The translations under genes were made by a program, and so were the position numbers. Below the pieces are notes generated by a model. That model ran no database searches. It was not told the origin of the DNA and worked only from the letters and a program-made list of their open reading frames with translations. DNA of 64,000 nt, from contig JAJFIV010000001.1 in NCBI GenBank assembly GCA_021774625.1, forward strand, positions 62,001-126,000, given 5' to 3'. This document shows, one piece after another, positions 1-7,488 of the stretch; the stretch's first letter is position 1, and the number at the start of each line of letters is the position of its first letter. This DNA is from Alphaproteobacteria bacterium (GTDB taxonomy: Bacteria; Pseudomonadota; Alphaproteobacteria; Sphingomonadales; JAKSBY01).

Positions 1-60
1 CAGGCCAACGGCGAACCAGTTCTGGGTTTTGACGTGCTCGGTGATGCGGCGGAGGATCAT
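1..60 (-). CDS. Partial DUF6090-like membrane protein (N-terminus only)
   Basis: Only the first 20 codons are inside the window; the gene runs off the left edge. They read MILRRITEHVKTQNWFAVGL, the same N-terminus as the five typical paralogues upstream, so this is a seventh copy of the tandem family. Its ATG (58-60) overlaps the TGA of the preceding gene by four bases (ATGA), implying translational coupling. Function unknown; the family assignment rests on the paralogues. Confidence 0.75.
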   Translation of the reverse strand, partial: MILRRITEHVKTQNWFAVGL

Positions 61-827
61 GGTGTTTCGACTTCCGATTCAAGAATCACCAAGACCCGCT
101 TTGTTATTTCATGAACTCGGAGGAACCAATTTTCATTGTAGACGCGCATCCCATAAAACGCGCGCAGCCCTTTCGTAAATTCTGGATCAATGAGCGCCTC
201 CTCCAGGACTGTTTCTGGATTCGGAGATCCCGCCTGAAACGTTGACTGAATAAAAGCACTCCCGAAAGCCGGCGTTGCGGCCCCATGATTAAAGCCTATC
301 GCCCTGACCGCTTCCTCTCGCTCGGCGCTGTGTTCCAGGAGAGCGCTGCGTACACGCTCAGATCGGATCAATCTGAAATCACCACTGGTGACAAGCTGCT
401 GGAACGTAATCGAAATATCGGGTCGGCGCTCGCCACCAAACGCTGTGGCAAACAACTCGGAAGCAGAACTGTCGGACATTTCTCGCGCCAGATCCGGCGC
501 CTCGGATTCGTAGTAATCAACGAAGAGTGCCCGAAGCCTACGCAAGTCCAGCGATTCATCATCCTCGGCAGCATCGATCCAGCGTGCCATGAGTTGCCGC
601 TGCTGGGCTGAACGCACCAGATAGGCATCGCCTTTTTCGGCAATGTCGCGATATTCTGCAGCCAGGCGTGCGAGAATCGCTTGTTCTTCCAGGAGTGCTA
701 TCCGGCTTTCATTCCAATTCGCAACCTGAATACCGATGAAAACACCGACAACGACGATGACAAAGTCGAGACCAACGGCGAACCAGTTCTGGGTTTTGAC
801 GTGCTCGGTGATGCGGCGCAGGATCAT
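57..827 (-). CDS. DUF6090-like single-pass membrane protein, copy 1
   Basis: 256 aa. A basic N-terminus (MILRRITEHVKTQNW) precedes one hydrophobic helix (about residues 18-36) ending in the NWN motif at 37-39, then a charged helical stretch (40-110). A conserved family motif follows, LVTSGDFRLIRS (about 145-156). This layout (membrane anchor, NWNE, later 'E-L-x-x-S-G-x-(L/F)-x-x-(I/L)') resembles the DUF6090 family; that is recalled, not searched. Function is unknown. The body most likely faces the periplasm if the basic N-terminus stays inside. Last complete member of the array, with ATGA overlaps at both ends. Confidence 0.75.
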   Translation of the reverse strand: MILRRITEHVKTQNWFAVGLDFVIVVVGVFIGIQVANWNESRIALLEEQAILARLAAEYRDIAEKGDAYLVRSAQQRQLMARWIDAAEDDESLDLRRLRALFVDYYESEAPDLAREMSDSSASELFATAFGGERRPDISITFQQLVTSGDFRLIRSERVRSALLEHSAEREEAVRAIGFNHGAATPAFGSAFIQSTFQAGSPNPETVLEEALIDPEFTKGLRAFYGMRVYNENWFLRVHEITKRVLVILESEVETP

Positions 828-1564
828 GGGCGAGTCCTGCTTTCCAGTGATGCATTGCCGAGATGTTCTTCGAGAAGGGCGGCTAATTCAACACTCCGAT
901 CAACAATTGTAATAGATACAGTTTGCCAGTCCCTTTGCATATCGATGATTTCAACCATTGCGTTGATGATCTCACGATTATGACAGAGCTCAGCCAGATC
1001 GTATTCAGCCAATATCGGTTTCCCCTTCTCATCCGTAGAAAGTTGAACACTCTCCCAGATTATTTGGTCAACCACTGCCAAACTATCCCGAATCCGCGGC
1101 ACATTTCGGTGAAAGTTTTCTATCTCGGTAAAAAAATCAGCAATCGACTTTTTCAAATTGTCATCTTGAAGCGCGGCGAGTGCTCCCGATGACAGCATTT
1201 CATTATAGGTTGCATCACGCACCTGAAAGCCCACTGTATTCTGATACTGTGTGAACGTACGATCAAAATCCTCCCGGGTCGCACCCTCCGGCGAACATGT
1301 TTCTATCGCCCGCAGGACGCTGATCATTGAATCCTGCAGGCCAGCGGCTATCGTGCGAGGGCGATCAAGACTTTCATTGATCGCGACAACATCCTGTTTC
1401 AGGGCAATGAGGTAGGATTTCTCCCGCGCTTGCGATTTTCTACCGTCATTCCAATTGGAAACCTGAATACCGATGAAGACACCGGCAACGACAATGAAAA
1501 AGTCGAGACCAACGGCGAACCAGTTCTGGGTTTTGACGTGCTCGGTGATGCGGCGGAGGATCAT
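824..1564 (-). CDS. DUF6090-like single-pass membrane protein, copy 2
   Basis: 246 aa. The N-terminus is nearly identical to copy 1 (MILRRITEHVKTQNWFAVGLD), followed by one transmembrane helix and NWNDG. The body differs strongly from the other copies apart from the shared motif YNEMLSSGALAALQDDNLKK (about residues 122-141). The region after the anchor is predicted helical and charged. ATGA overlaps join it to copies 3 and 1, so it belongs to one co-translated series. No catalytic motif is visible. Function unknown. Confidence 0.75.
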   Translation of the reverse strand: MILRRITEHVKTQNWFAVGLDFFIVVAGVFIGIQVSNWNDGRKSQAREKSYLIALKQDVVAINESLDRPRTIAAGLQDSMISVLRAIETCSPEGATREDFDRTFTQYQNTVGFQVRDATYNEMLSSGALAALQDDNLKKSIADFFTEIENFHRNVPRIRDSLAVVDQIIWESVQLSTDEKGKPILAEYDLAELCHNREIINAMVEIIDMQRDWQTVSITIVDRSVELAALLEEHLGNASLESRTRP

Positions 1565-2310
1565 TGTTGCGCCTCCAGTCCGTGATCGACAGCAAGAACG
1601 CGGTCGAGTTCGATATGAATGCGTTCGAGCAGGACGCGCTCCGGCGCCAGCAACCTCTGGTGAAAGAAGCCGGCGCGCTCGCGCACCTCGTTGAAGGCGT
1701 TGAGAAAGGCGGGGTCTGTCCGCATGGCGGCGAGATCACATTCATTTGTCACTTTTCGGACGCCGTCTGTGATAGCCACCCGCGTGGCGATCATGGAAGG
1801 AAAGTCCCGCCGCAAAATCGGTGCGCGCGCGCTGACGGCGCCGGCGCGGGACGGCGAAAACCCTGTGAAGGAGAGATAATCCGAAAGCGATTTGAGCAGG
1901 CCCTGATCGCGGATGAGACCGAACTGGCCGCTGGCGACCAGCTCTTCCAGGGTCGGCAGCGCATAGCCTTCCAAATAAAAAATATGAAGACGGGCGATGC
2001 TGTCGCAAGCTTTCGCGTCGAGCTTGACGACCGTCATGTCGTCGCCGAACAGGGCGGACGAAACACGGTCGGCGTCGGCGACCCGGTCGGCGACGTTCTC
2101 GCCAAGGCCCAAGGTTGCTGCCTCCGCCGCCACGGCATCGGCGTGCAGACGCTGAAGATAAGCGGCTTCCCGCTGCCGTTCCTGTCTCTCGGCGTTCCAG
2201 TTACTCACCTGAATACCGACAAACACGCCGACGACAACGATGACGAAGTCGAGCGCCACCGCGAACCAGTTCTGGGTTTTGACGTGTTCTGTAATGCGGC
2301 GGAGGATCAT
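1561..2310 (-). CDS. DUF6090-like single-pass membrane protein, copy 3
   Basis: 249 aa. It shares the family N-terminus and transmembrane helix (FVIVVVGVFVGIQVSNWN), then an Arg/Glu-rich helix (ERQERQREAAYLQRLH). The family motif reads LEELVASGQFGLIRDQGLLK. The C-terminal half (after about residue 160) has no clear match to its neighbours. Start and stop overlap the flanking copies by ATGA. Function unknown; a membrane-tethered helical sensor or scaffold is only a guess. Confidence 0.75.
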   Translation of the reverse strand: MILRRITEHVKTQNWFAVALDFVIVVVGVFVGIQVSNWNAERQERQREAAYLQRLHADAVAAEAATLGLGENVADRVADADRVSSALFGDDMTVVKLDAKACDSIARLHIFYLEGYALPTLEELVASGQFGLIRDQGLLKSLSDYLSFTGFSPSRAGAVSARAPILRRDFPSMIATRVAITDGVRKVTNECDLAAMRTDPAFLNAFNEVRERAGFFHQRLLAPERVLLERIHIELDRVLAVDHGLEAQQ

Positions 2311-3059
2311 CCGGGGGTCTCGCTATTTTTCTCTAGCGTCGCAATTTGAGCGCGCAATTCCTTTGCGCTCGTCAGCCAGTTGTTCAAGGTGTTAATATCG
2401 TCGCTTCGATTTGCGAGCATCGGCGCCCATTCGAGAAATTCCGGGCGCTCCATCATGCGCCCATAGGCGGCCAAAGCGCTTTCTTCGGTCGCCACGACGT
2501 TCCCGTAAGACGTCACCACGCTCGAATATTGTTCAAGCGTCAGGATGCCGGACGCCCTTTTCATATATTCCGTCTGCCGGATTTCCCGGTAATATCGCCA
2601 TTGATCGTTGCCTTCAATCTGCGTGTAGAATTCCGTGATGCGTGCGCGCAGCACGGGATCGCGCAGAATGCCGAGGTCTCCCACAGACTTGATTTCGTCG
2701 AATGTATCGGAGCGAATGAACGGCGTCAGCGAGTAACCGCCAACGACGACCGCTTCGATGAATTTGCCGGGATTGGCACGCACAAGCTCCGGGTTCTCAG
2801 CGCAGTCCAGCAAATGCCTGGCGAGCGCCGCCCGCTCCCCCGCCTTGCCGATTGCATACTCAATATCGGTGATATTCCGGTCGAGATCTTCGGTGATGCG
2901 CGCCAGATATTGCTGTTCGCGATGGCGATCGGCCCGCGCCTCGTTCCACTCTGTGATCTGGAAGGCGATCAGGATGCCGACCACGACGATAACGAAGTCG
3001 AGCGCGACTGCGAACCAGTTCTGGGTTTTGACGTGCTCGGTGATGCGGCGCAGGATCAT
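2307..3059 (-). CDS. DUF6090-like single-pass membrane protein, copy 4
   Basis: 250 aa. Typical N-terminus, then a slightly altered membrane helix ending in ITEWNEA (NWN replaced by EWN). The family motif is FDEIKSVGDLGILRDPVLRA, where the usual SG is VG. The rest is helical and charged with no recognised domain. ATGA overlaps with copies 5 and 3 keep it in the co-translated array. Function unknown. Confidence 0.75.
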   Translation of the reverse strand: MILRRITEHVKTQNWFAVALDFVIVVVGILIAFQITEWNEARADRHREQQYLARITEDLDRNITDIEYAIGKAGERAALARHLLDCAENPELVRANPGKFIEAVVVGGYSLTPFIRSDTFDEIKSVGDLGILRDPVLRARITEFYTQIEGNDQWRYYREIRQTEYMKRASGILTLEQYSSVVTSYGNVVATEESALAAYGRMMERPEFLEWAPMLANRSDDINTLNNWLTSAKELRAQIATLEKNSETPG

Positions 3060-3814
3060 TGCGCTGAGCTTTCTGTCGCCGGAATGTATTGTGGGTCGAT
3101 CAGTTCCTTAAGGCGGGCATCGATCTCGTGCGAGATTTCCAACAAGTCGGCGCGGAACCGCTTTATGACATCCTGATCGCGATATAGTTGTGCGATCACA
3201 GAAGGCATGCGCGGGTCGGCGCGCATACCGTTCACGTCGAAGCGGCAGGTCACGCCGCCATAGGTGTTCTTTTTTCCTTCTTCTCTGATGATCGCCCATT
3301 CGCGATAGTCCTCAAGCGGGATGGCGGCGCGTTGAATCGCCGGCGTAACCATATCAAGGCGCGCCGCTTCCGCCTGCGCCGCTTGCTGGCGCGACAACAA
3401 GATCCGCAGTTCTTCATCGCGTAGAATGCTCAAGGCGCCGCTGGCGACGAGTTCGTCATACGTCCCCTGCTGCAATGTCGCCCCCGGCTGCACAAAGAAC
3501 CGGCACAGCGTGCCCTGGAGTACGGCGTCAGGAAGCGCTTCGCCGTCATTGAGCAGCACGTGCTCCAGATCCGCGAGTACGGCGGCGCGACGGTCGTGCA
3601 AAACAATAACACCGGTTAATTCGGCGATGTTCGCCTGCGTATCAGCGAAAAGGCGAATGAGGTAGCGCTTCTCAGCGGCGCGTTCGGATCGCGCATCGTT
3701 CCAGTTGGCGACCTGAATGCCGATGAAGACGCCAAAAACAACGATCAGGAAATCGAGCGCAATCGCGGTCCATTCCTGTTTGCGAAAATGCGATATGACG
3801 CGGCGGAGGATCAT
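3056..3814 (-). CDS. DUF6090-like single-pass membrane protein, copy 5 (divergent)
   Basis: 252 aa. This copy differs from the rest already at its start (MILRRVISHFRKQEWTAIAL), and its first 60 bases lack the near-identity shared by the others. The anchor helix and NWNDARSERAAEKRYLIRL still align, as does YDELVASGALSILRDEELR. It therefore looks like an older or independently acquired member that has not been homogenised. It has the same ATGA overlaps as the others. Function unknown. Confidence 0.75.
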   Translation of the reverse strand: MILRRVISHFRKQEWTAIALDFLIVVFGVFIGIQVANWNDARSERAAEKRYLIRLFADTQANIAELTGVIVLHDRRAAVLADLEHVLLNDGEALPDAVLQGTLCRFFVQPGATLQQGTYDELVASGALSILRDEELRILLSRQQAAQAEAARLDMVTPAIQRAAIPLEDYREWAIIREEGKKNTYGGVTCRFDVNGMRADPRMPSVIAQLYRDQDVIKRFRADLLEISHEIDARLKELIDPQYIPATESSAQ

Positions 3815-4515
3815 TTTCGGACGTCCGCGATTTCTTGCATGACGACATCCACATCTGATTGTAATTTATCAAGAATTTGCGAAAGAGCTGCCTTACCATA
3901 ATAGAGGACCTGAAACTGTTGACGGGTTCCGGCCAACTTGTCCCAGTCATACTGGTCAAATAAAGGCGCGTCGCCTGATCCGTGATCCGGGTTCACATGG
4001 ACGGCATCATGAAAGCCTTCATTCGGGGCTGATGCCCGGTCAAGAATGACAGCGACGAGTTCAGCGTGAGACTGCATCGTCGCATGATATGCCGTCAGCG
4101 CTTTTCTGAGTTCCGGAGACGAAAGAGCGGAGAACGTTCCGGATGCTAACAGCTCGACCAGCGTGACGGGTTCCGGCGGCCCATCCGTAAAGCTGCCTGC
4201 TTCCTGCAGAGTGATTGTAAAAGCCTCCACATCGCAGGGCTCTACACCTTCCCGGATGACCCGCAAAACAGATCGCACTGCGTCGAGCTTTTCTTTGGCA
4301 CGAGGTCTGGCTTCTTCCAAGCCCGCTGCAACCTGAGTGAATTCATCATGAAGCTGGCTCAGGATAACGGCCTCTTTGGCCGCCGCATGTTGCGCTTCGT
4401 TCCAGTTCGAGACCTGAATGCCGACAAACACGCCGACGACGACGATGACGAAGTCGAGGGCCACCGCGAACCAGTTCTGGGTTTTGACGTGTTCGGTGAT
4501 GCGGCGCAGGATCAT
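3811..4515 (-). CDS. DUF6090-like single-pass membrane protein, copy 6
   Basis: 234 aa, the shortest complete copy and the first of the array to be translated. N-terminus MILRRITEHVKTQNWFAVAL, one membrane helix, SNWNEAQ, and family motif LVELLASGTFSALSSPELRK. Its ATG overlaps the stop of the upstream secreted-protein gene by ATGA, which ties the array to that gene. Function unknown. Confidence 0.75.
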   Translation of the reverse strand: MILRRITEHVKTQNWFAVALDFVIVVVGVFVGIQVSNWNEAQHAAAKEAVILSQLHDEFTQVAAGLEEARPRAKEKLDAVRSVLRVIREGVEPCDVEAFTITLQEAGSFTDGPPEPVTLVELLASGTFSALSSPELRKALTAYHATMQSHAELVAVILDRASAPNEGFHDAVHVNPDHGSGDAPLFDQYDWDKLAGTRQQFQVLYYGKAALSQILDKLQSDVDVVMQEIADVRK

Positions 4516-4847
4516 GGCTTGCTCTCCACCGTCGCGAGAGGCTCCACGCGTTCAAGCCGGCGGTAAGAGCGCCAGCTGTCGCCCAAACGGAAGTCGCGTT
4601 CCAGTGTATCGCCCTTCAGCCGAAACGGCCGCTCCGCTGAAACAGCGATGCGGTTCGGCCTCCGTTGTCTCAGATGTAAATTTTCCGGCGGGGGAGATTG
4701 CACGACATGGAGGGAGATGTACCGATCCGGACGCGCAGATTCCGGTGGCGTGACGTCGCTGCTGTCATTCCGCGCATTTGCCAGCCCGGCAAACACCGCA
4801 CCCAAAGTCAGTGCGCCCCAAATATATCTGGAACAATGCAGCCGCAT
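4512..4847 (-). CDS. Small exported protein of unknown function
   Basis: 111 aa from the ATG chosen here. That start (MRLHCSRYIW...) has the purine-rich AGGGGAGGGG about 6 bases upstream; an in-frame ATG two codons earlier abuts that element and is less likely. Residues 1-25 form a signal peptide with a likely cut after GLANA. The mature part is Arg-rich (SLHVVQSPPPENLHLRQRRP) with no family I recognise. It is translationally coupled to the DUF6090-like array and lies 51 bp after the S58 peptidase gene, so it may share that transcript. Confidence 0.6.
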   Translation of the reverse strand: MRLHCSRYIWGALTLGAVFAGLANARNDSSDVTPPESARPDRYISLHVVQSPPPENLHLRQRRPNRIAVSAERPFRLKGDTLERDFRLGDSWRSYRRLERVEPLATVESKP

Positions 4848-4898
4848 AGCCATCCCCTCCCCTGATGTCAAAAGACTATAAGAGGGAATTGGCGAAGG

Positions 4899-6035
4899 TC
4901 AATCTCTGGATGCGCGCGCTTTCAGAAGTGGAACAACGCGGTCCATGGGGAGTTCCTCGACCGTCACCCCGTTGCCCGTCATGGTTTCAGCGGCGATGAG
5001 GGAATTATAGACGGCTTCTTCCGTGGCTTCCACAGTGGCCTGAAACAGCGGGGACATGAGATTGTTGGGCAGGTCGCTTATGGTTTCGGCTGATGAGCGG
5101 CGCTCGGGTGTACGGCGGACGCTTTCGGCGGTGGAAAAGGCGATGGCGTAATCGCCGGAACCGTTGGTCATAGGCGAACCGGTGCGGCCGATGCCGATAA
5201 AAGCGCGGCGCGCCATCCGCTCCAGATTGCGGTCCGAGAGCGGGGCGTCCGTGGCGATGACGATAATGACCGAGCCGTCGGCGTCGCCCCGGTCCAGCAC
5301 TTCTTTCATAAAATACTGGCCCAGCGCCTCACCGATCCGTGCGCCATCCATGGTGAGAATGCCGCCATAATTGGTCTGCACAAGAACGCCAACGGTATAA
5401 GCGCCAACTTCGTCCGGGAGCCTGCGCGAAGATGTGCCGATGCCGCCCTTCCAGCCAAAGGCGACCGTACCGGTGCCCGCCCCGACATTGCCTTCCGCGA
5501 TCAGTCCGCCGGATGCGTTTCGGATAGCCTCCACCACGTTATGTTCCCGAACATGACGGCCGCGGATATCATTGAGCCGACCGTCATTGGTTTCCCCGAC
5601 CACGGCATTGACGGAGCGGACATTCTCATTGCCCGGCTGTTCCAGGGTCCAGGTGATGACGCCTTCCGCGCCCTGCGGGACCGACAGCGTGTTGGTCAGT
5701 ATGATCGGGGTTTCAATCTCGCCCAGCTCCCGGATCTGGGTTGAGCCCATGAATTTGCCGAAGCCATTGCCGACAGCGAAGCCAGCAGGCACTTTATTCT
5801 GATAGAGATTATCGCCATGGGGCAGGATAGCGGAGACGCCGGTGCGCACAGTGTCCCCTTCGATCAGGGTCACATGGCCGACTTTAATGCCCGTAACATC
5901 GGTGATGGCGTTGAGCGGCCCCGGCGCAAGGATGCCCGGCGCAACACCATAGTCACGGGCCCGTTTGTTTTCTTCGGCCATCGCGAACGTCCCCAAAAGT
6001 GAAACCAGGGGTAAAAAGATAAGCCATTTCTTCAT
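4899..6035 (-). CDS. P1/S58 family (DmpA-type) aminopeptidase, exported
   Basis: 378 aa with a signal peptide (residues 1-20, cut after AMA). The body matches the S58/DmpA family: an early NAITDVTGIKVGHVTL, then SVPQGAEGV and VGETNDGRLND. The family self-processes before a Ser that becomes the N-terminal nucleophile; here this is G254-S255 in DADGSVIIVIATDAPL. The predicted role is a periplasmic aminopeptidase acting on small peptides or D-aminoacyl amides; the substrate cannot be read from sequence. It is the first gene of the minus-strand series leading into the DUF6090-like array. Confidence 0.85.
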   Translation of the reverse strand: MKKWLIFLPLVSLLGTFAMAEENKRARDYGVAPGILAPGPLNAITDVTGIKVGHVTLIEGDTVRTGVSAILPHGDNLYQNKVPAGFAVGNGFGKFMGSTQIRELGEIETPIILTNTLSVPQGAEGVITWTLEQPGNENVRSVNAVVGETNDGRLNDIRGRHVREHNVVEAIRNASGGLIAEGNVGAGTGTVAFGWKGGIGTSSRRLPDEVGAYTVGVLVQTNYGGILTMDGARIGEALGQYFMKEVLDRGDADGSVIIVIATDAPLSDRNLERMARRAFIGIGRTGSPMTNGSGDYAIAFSTAESVRRTPERRSSAETISDLPNNLMSPLFQATVEATEEAVYNSLIAAETMTGNGVTVEELPMDRVVPLLKARASRD

Positions 6036-6206
6036 CTGAGCCTCCCCGGTCTTTCCGCCTGAATGGTATTTGTTAACATCAAAACCGTGCGCAGGAAAAA
6101 TTTAAAATGCCGGCGAATGCCGGAGAGTCAGAAAAATTGCATCCAAAAGCCTGTCTCTGTACATCTTCTAATAATGGGAATAAAAAATTACCGGGAGGAA
6201 CACGCG

Positions 6207-6887
6207 ATGAATGACAATACAAAAACGGCCGCTCCCCTACAGGGAAAGCTCTTGAGCATCCTGTATGGCTGGACCGGCTTTTTCATGATTTTAACCTGGC
6301 TGCCCTTGATCCGCATCCTGATGGACGGGGCCAGTTACAGTTGGGGCGTTCAGTATTTCGGCCTTCAGTTTTATGCGGAAGGCATTGGTCCGGATATGTG
6401 GGTTCTGGTGGTCCAGCTAATCATCGGCGGCGGACTTCTGTGGACGGCATCGCGCATGAAGCGCAAGTTTCTCAGGCCTCTATTGCTGATCTGGCTCGGT
6501 TTCCTTGCCTTCGACGCCCTGTTTTCCGTTCTTCGCGGCGATGAGATGATGTTTCATGGCGACACATTGAACATTCACTTGAATGTCACCTGGATTTTCC
6601 TCGCCCTGCATGGCGGATTTTTCCTGCTTTCCCTGATCTGGGCCTGGCGGGATCGGGAAATGGATGTTGCGGGCGTCTATCCGTCCCACAACAGACGGAC
6701 GAAAATCTGCGCAATTCTGGCGGCTCTTATCGTGCCGGCGCAGATTCCGCTGCTCGCATTCGGCGAACCGCATGCGACGACCGACGAAATCGGCGTCATC
6801 CTGACCATGATACAATGGGCGCTGATCGTCATCGCGCTCTATCCGGCGGACGGCTTTAAATTTATTCGAAAATCCGGGCGGCAATAA
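6207..6887 (+). CDS. Multi-pass integral membrane protein, unknown function
   Basis: 226 aa from ATG 6207, chosen because GGGAGGAA lies 6 bases upstream; the reading frame stays open further 5' but that part is not protein-like. Five or six hydrophobic helices can be seen (roughly residues 17-37, 62-82, 87-107, 125-145, 165-183, 195-213). No transporter or enzyme motif is evident. Transcribed away from the S58 peptidase operon. I do not recognise the family. Confidence 0.7.
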   Translation: MNDNTKTAAPLQGKLLSILYGWTGFFMILTWLPLIRILMDGASYSWGVQYFGLQFYAEGIGPDMWVLVVQLIIGGGLLWTASRMKRKFLRPLLLIWLGFLAFDALFSVLRGDEMMFHGDTLNIHLNVTWIFLALHGGFFLLSLIWAWRDREMDVAGVYPSHNRRTKICAILAALIVPAQIPLLAFGEPHATTDEIGVILTMIQWALIVIALYPADGFKFIRKSGRQ

Positions 6888-7088
6888 ACGGAAAACACGG
6901 GAACGACAGTTCAAAGGGTTGGCGCGCCAGCGTTATTATCTATTATAGAATATTCTAATTTAGGAATAATATGGCGCCCAGTCCGCTTTTCGTAGCATTC
7001 ATTGTGCCGCCCAGTGCGGTCCTGATGCTTCCGCAACAGCGAACGTTTTTATTTGCAGATTTGCCGCCCGGTATTTTTTAAAGAAAAG

Positions 7089-7165
7089 TGGCGGGAGTGA
7101 CGGGACTCGAACCCGCGGCCTCTGGCGTGACAGGCCAGCGCTCTAACCAACTGAGCTACACCCCC
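7089..7165 (-). tRNA. tRNA-Asp (GTC)
   Basis: 77-nt cloverleaf on the minus strand with encoded CCA. The acceptor GGGGGTG pairs with CACTCCC, and the anticodon arm CTGGC-CTGTCAC-GCCAG gives anticodon GTC. The T-arm reads GGTTCGAGTCC. Confidence 0.95.
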
Positions 7166-7254
7166 GTAATCAACGGGTGGAGTGAATTAGGACAAGACAG
7201 GCTCTTCTGTCAACGGCTTTATCGCGATTCCGCGAAGAGAGTCTTGTTTTAAAA

Positions 7255-7330
7255 TGGTGGGCGGTGACAGGCTCGAACTGCCGACCCTCTCGGTGTAAAC
7301 GAGATGCTCTACCAACTGAGCTAACCGCCC
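7255..7330 (-). tRNA. tRNA-Val (TAC)
   Basis: 76-nt cloverleaf with encoded CCA. The acceptor GGGCGGT pairs with ACCGCCC, and the anticodon arm TCTCG-TTTACAC-CGAGA gives anticodon TAC. It lies 89 bp from tRNA-Asp on the same strand, probably co-transcribed. Confidence 0.95.
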
Positions 7331-7421
7331 GGACAGGGCCCGTATTTAAGGACCCCGAACCCCGATGTCCAGCGTTATATCAGGCGATCCGCAAACAGGA
7401 CATTAACAGGTTTTTCTCTGC

Positions 7422-7450
7422 TTGGCCTCATTAGACACAGTTGATACAAT
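7422..7450 (+). promoter_or_regulatory. Candidate sigma-70-type promoter for cas13a
   Basis: TTGGCC (7422-7427), a 17-bp spacer, then TACAAT (7445-7450; five of six to consensus). It would start transcription near 7457 and leave about 30 nt before the cas13a ATG. Pattern match only. Confidence 0.45.
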
Positions 7451-7488
7451 CCTGGATGGCACAATAGTCACTTTTTGGGATTTCAAGC

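Noticed and set aside
7089-7330. tRNA-Asp/tRNA-Val as an integration site for the cas13a locus
   Set aside because: Both tRNA 3' ends point away from cas13a, no duplicated tRNA end was seen beyond it, and no integrase is present.
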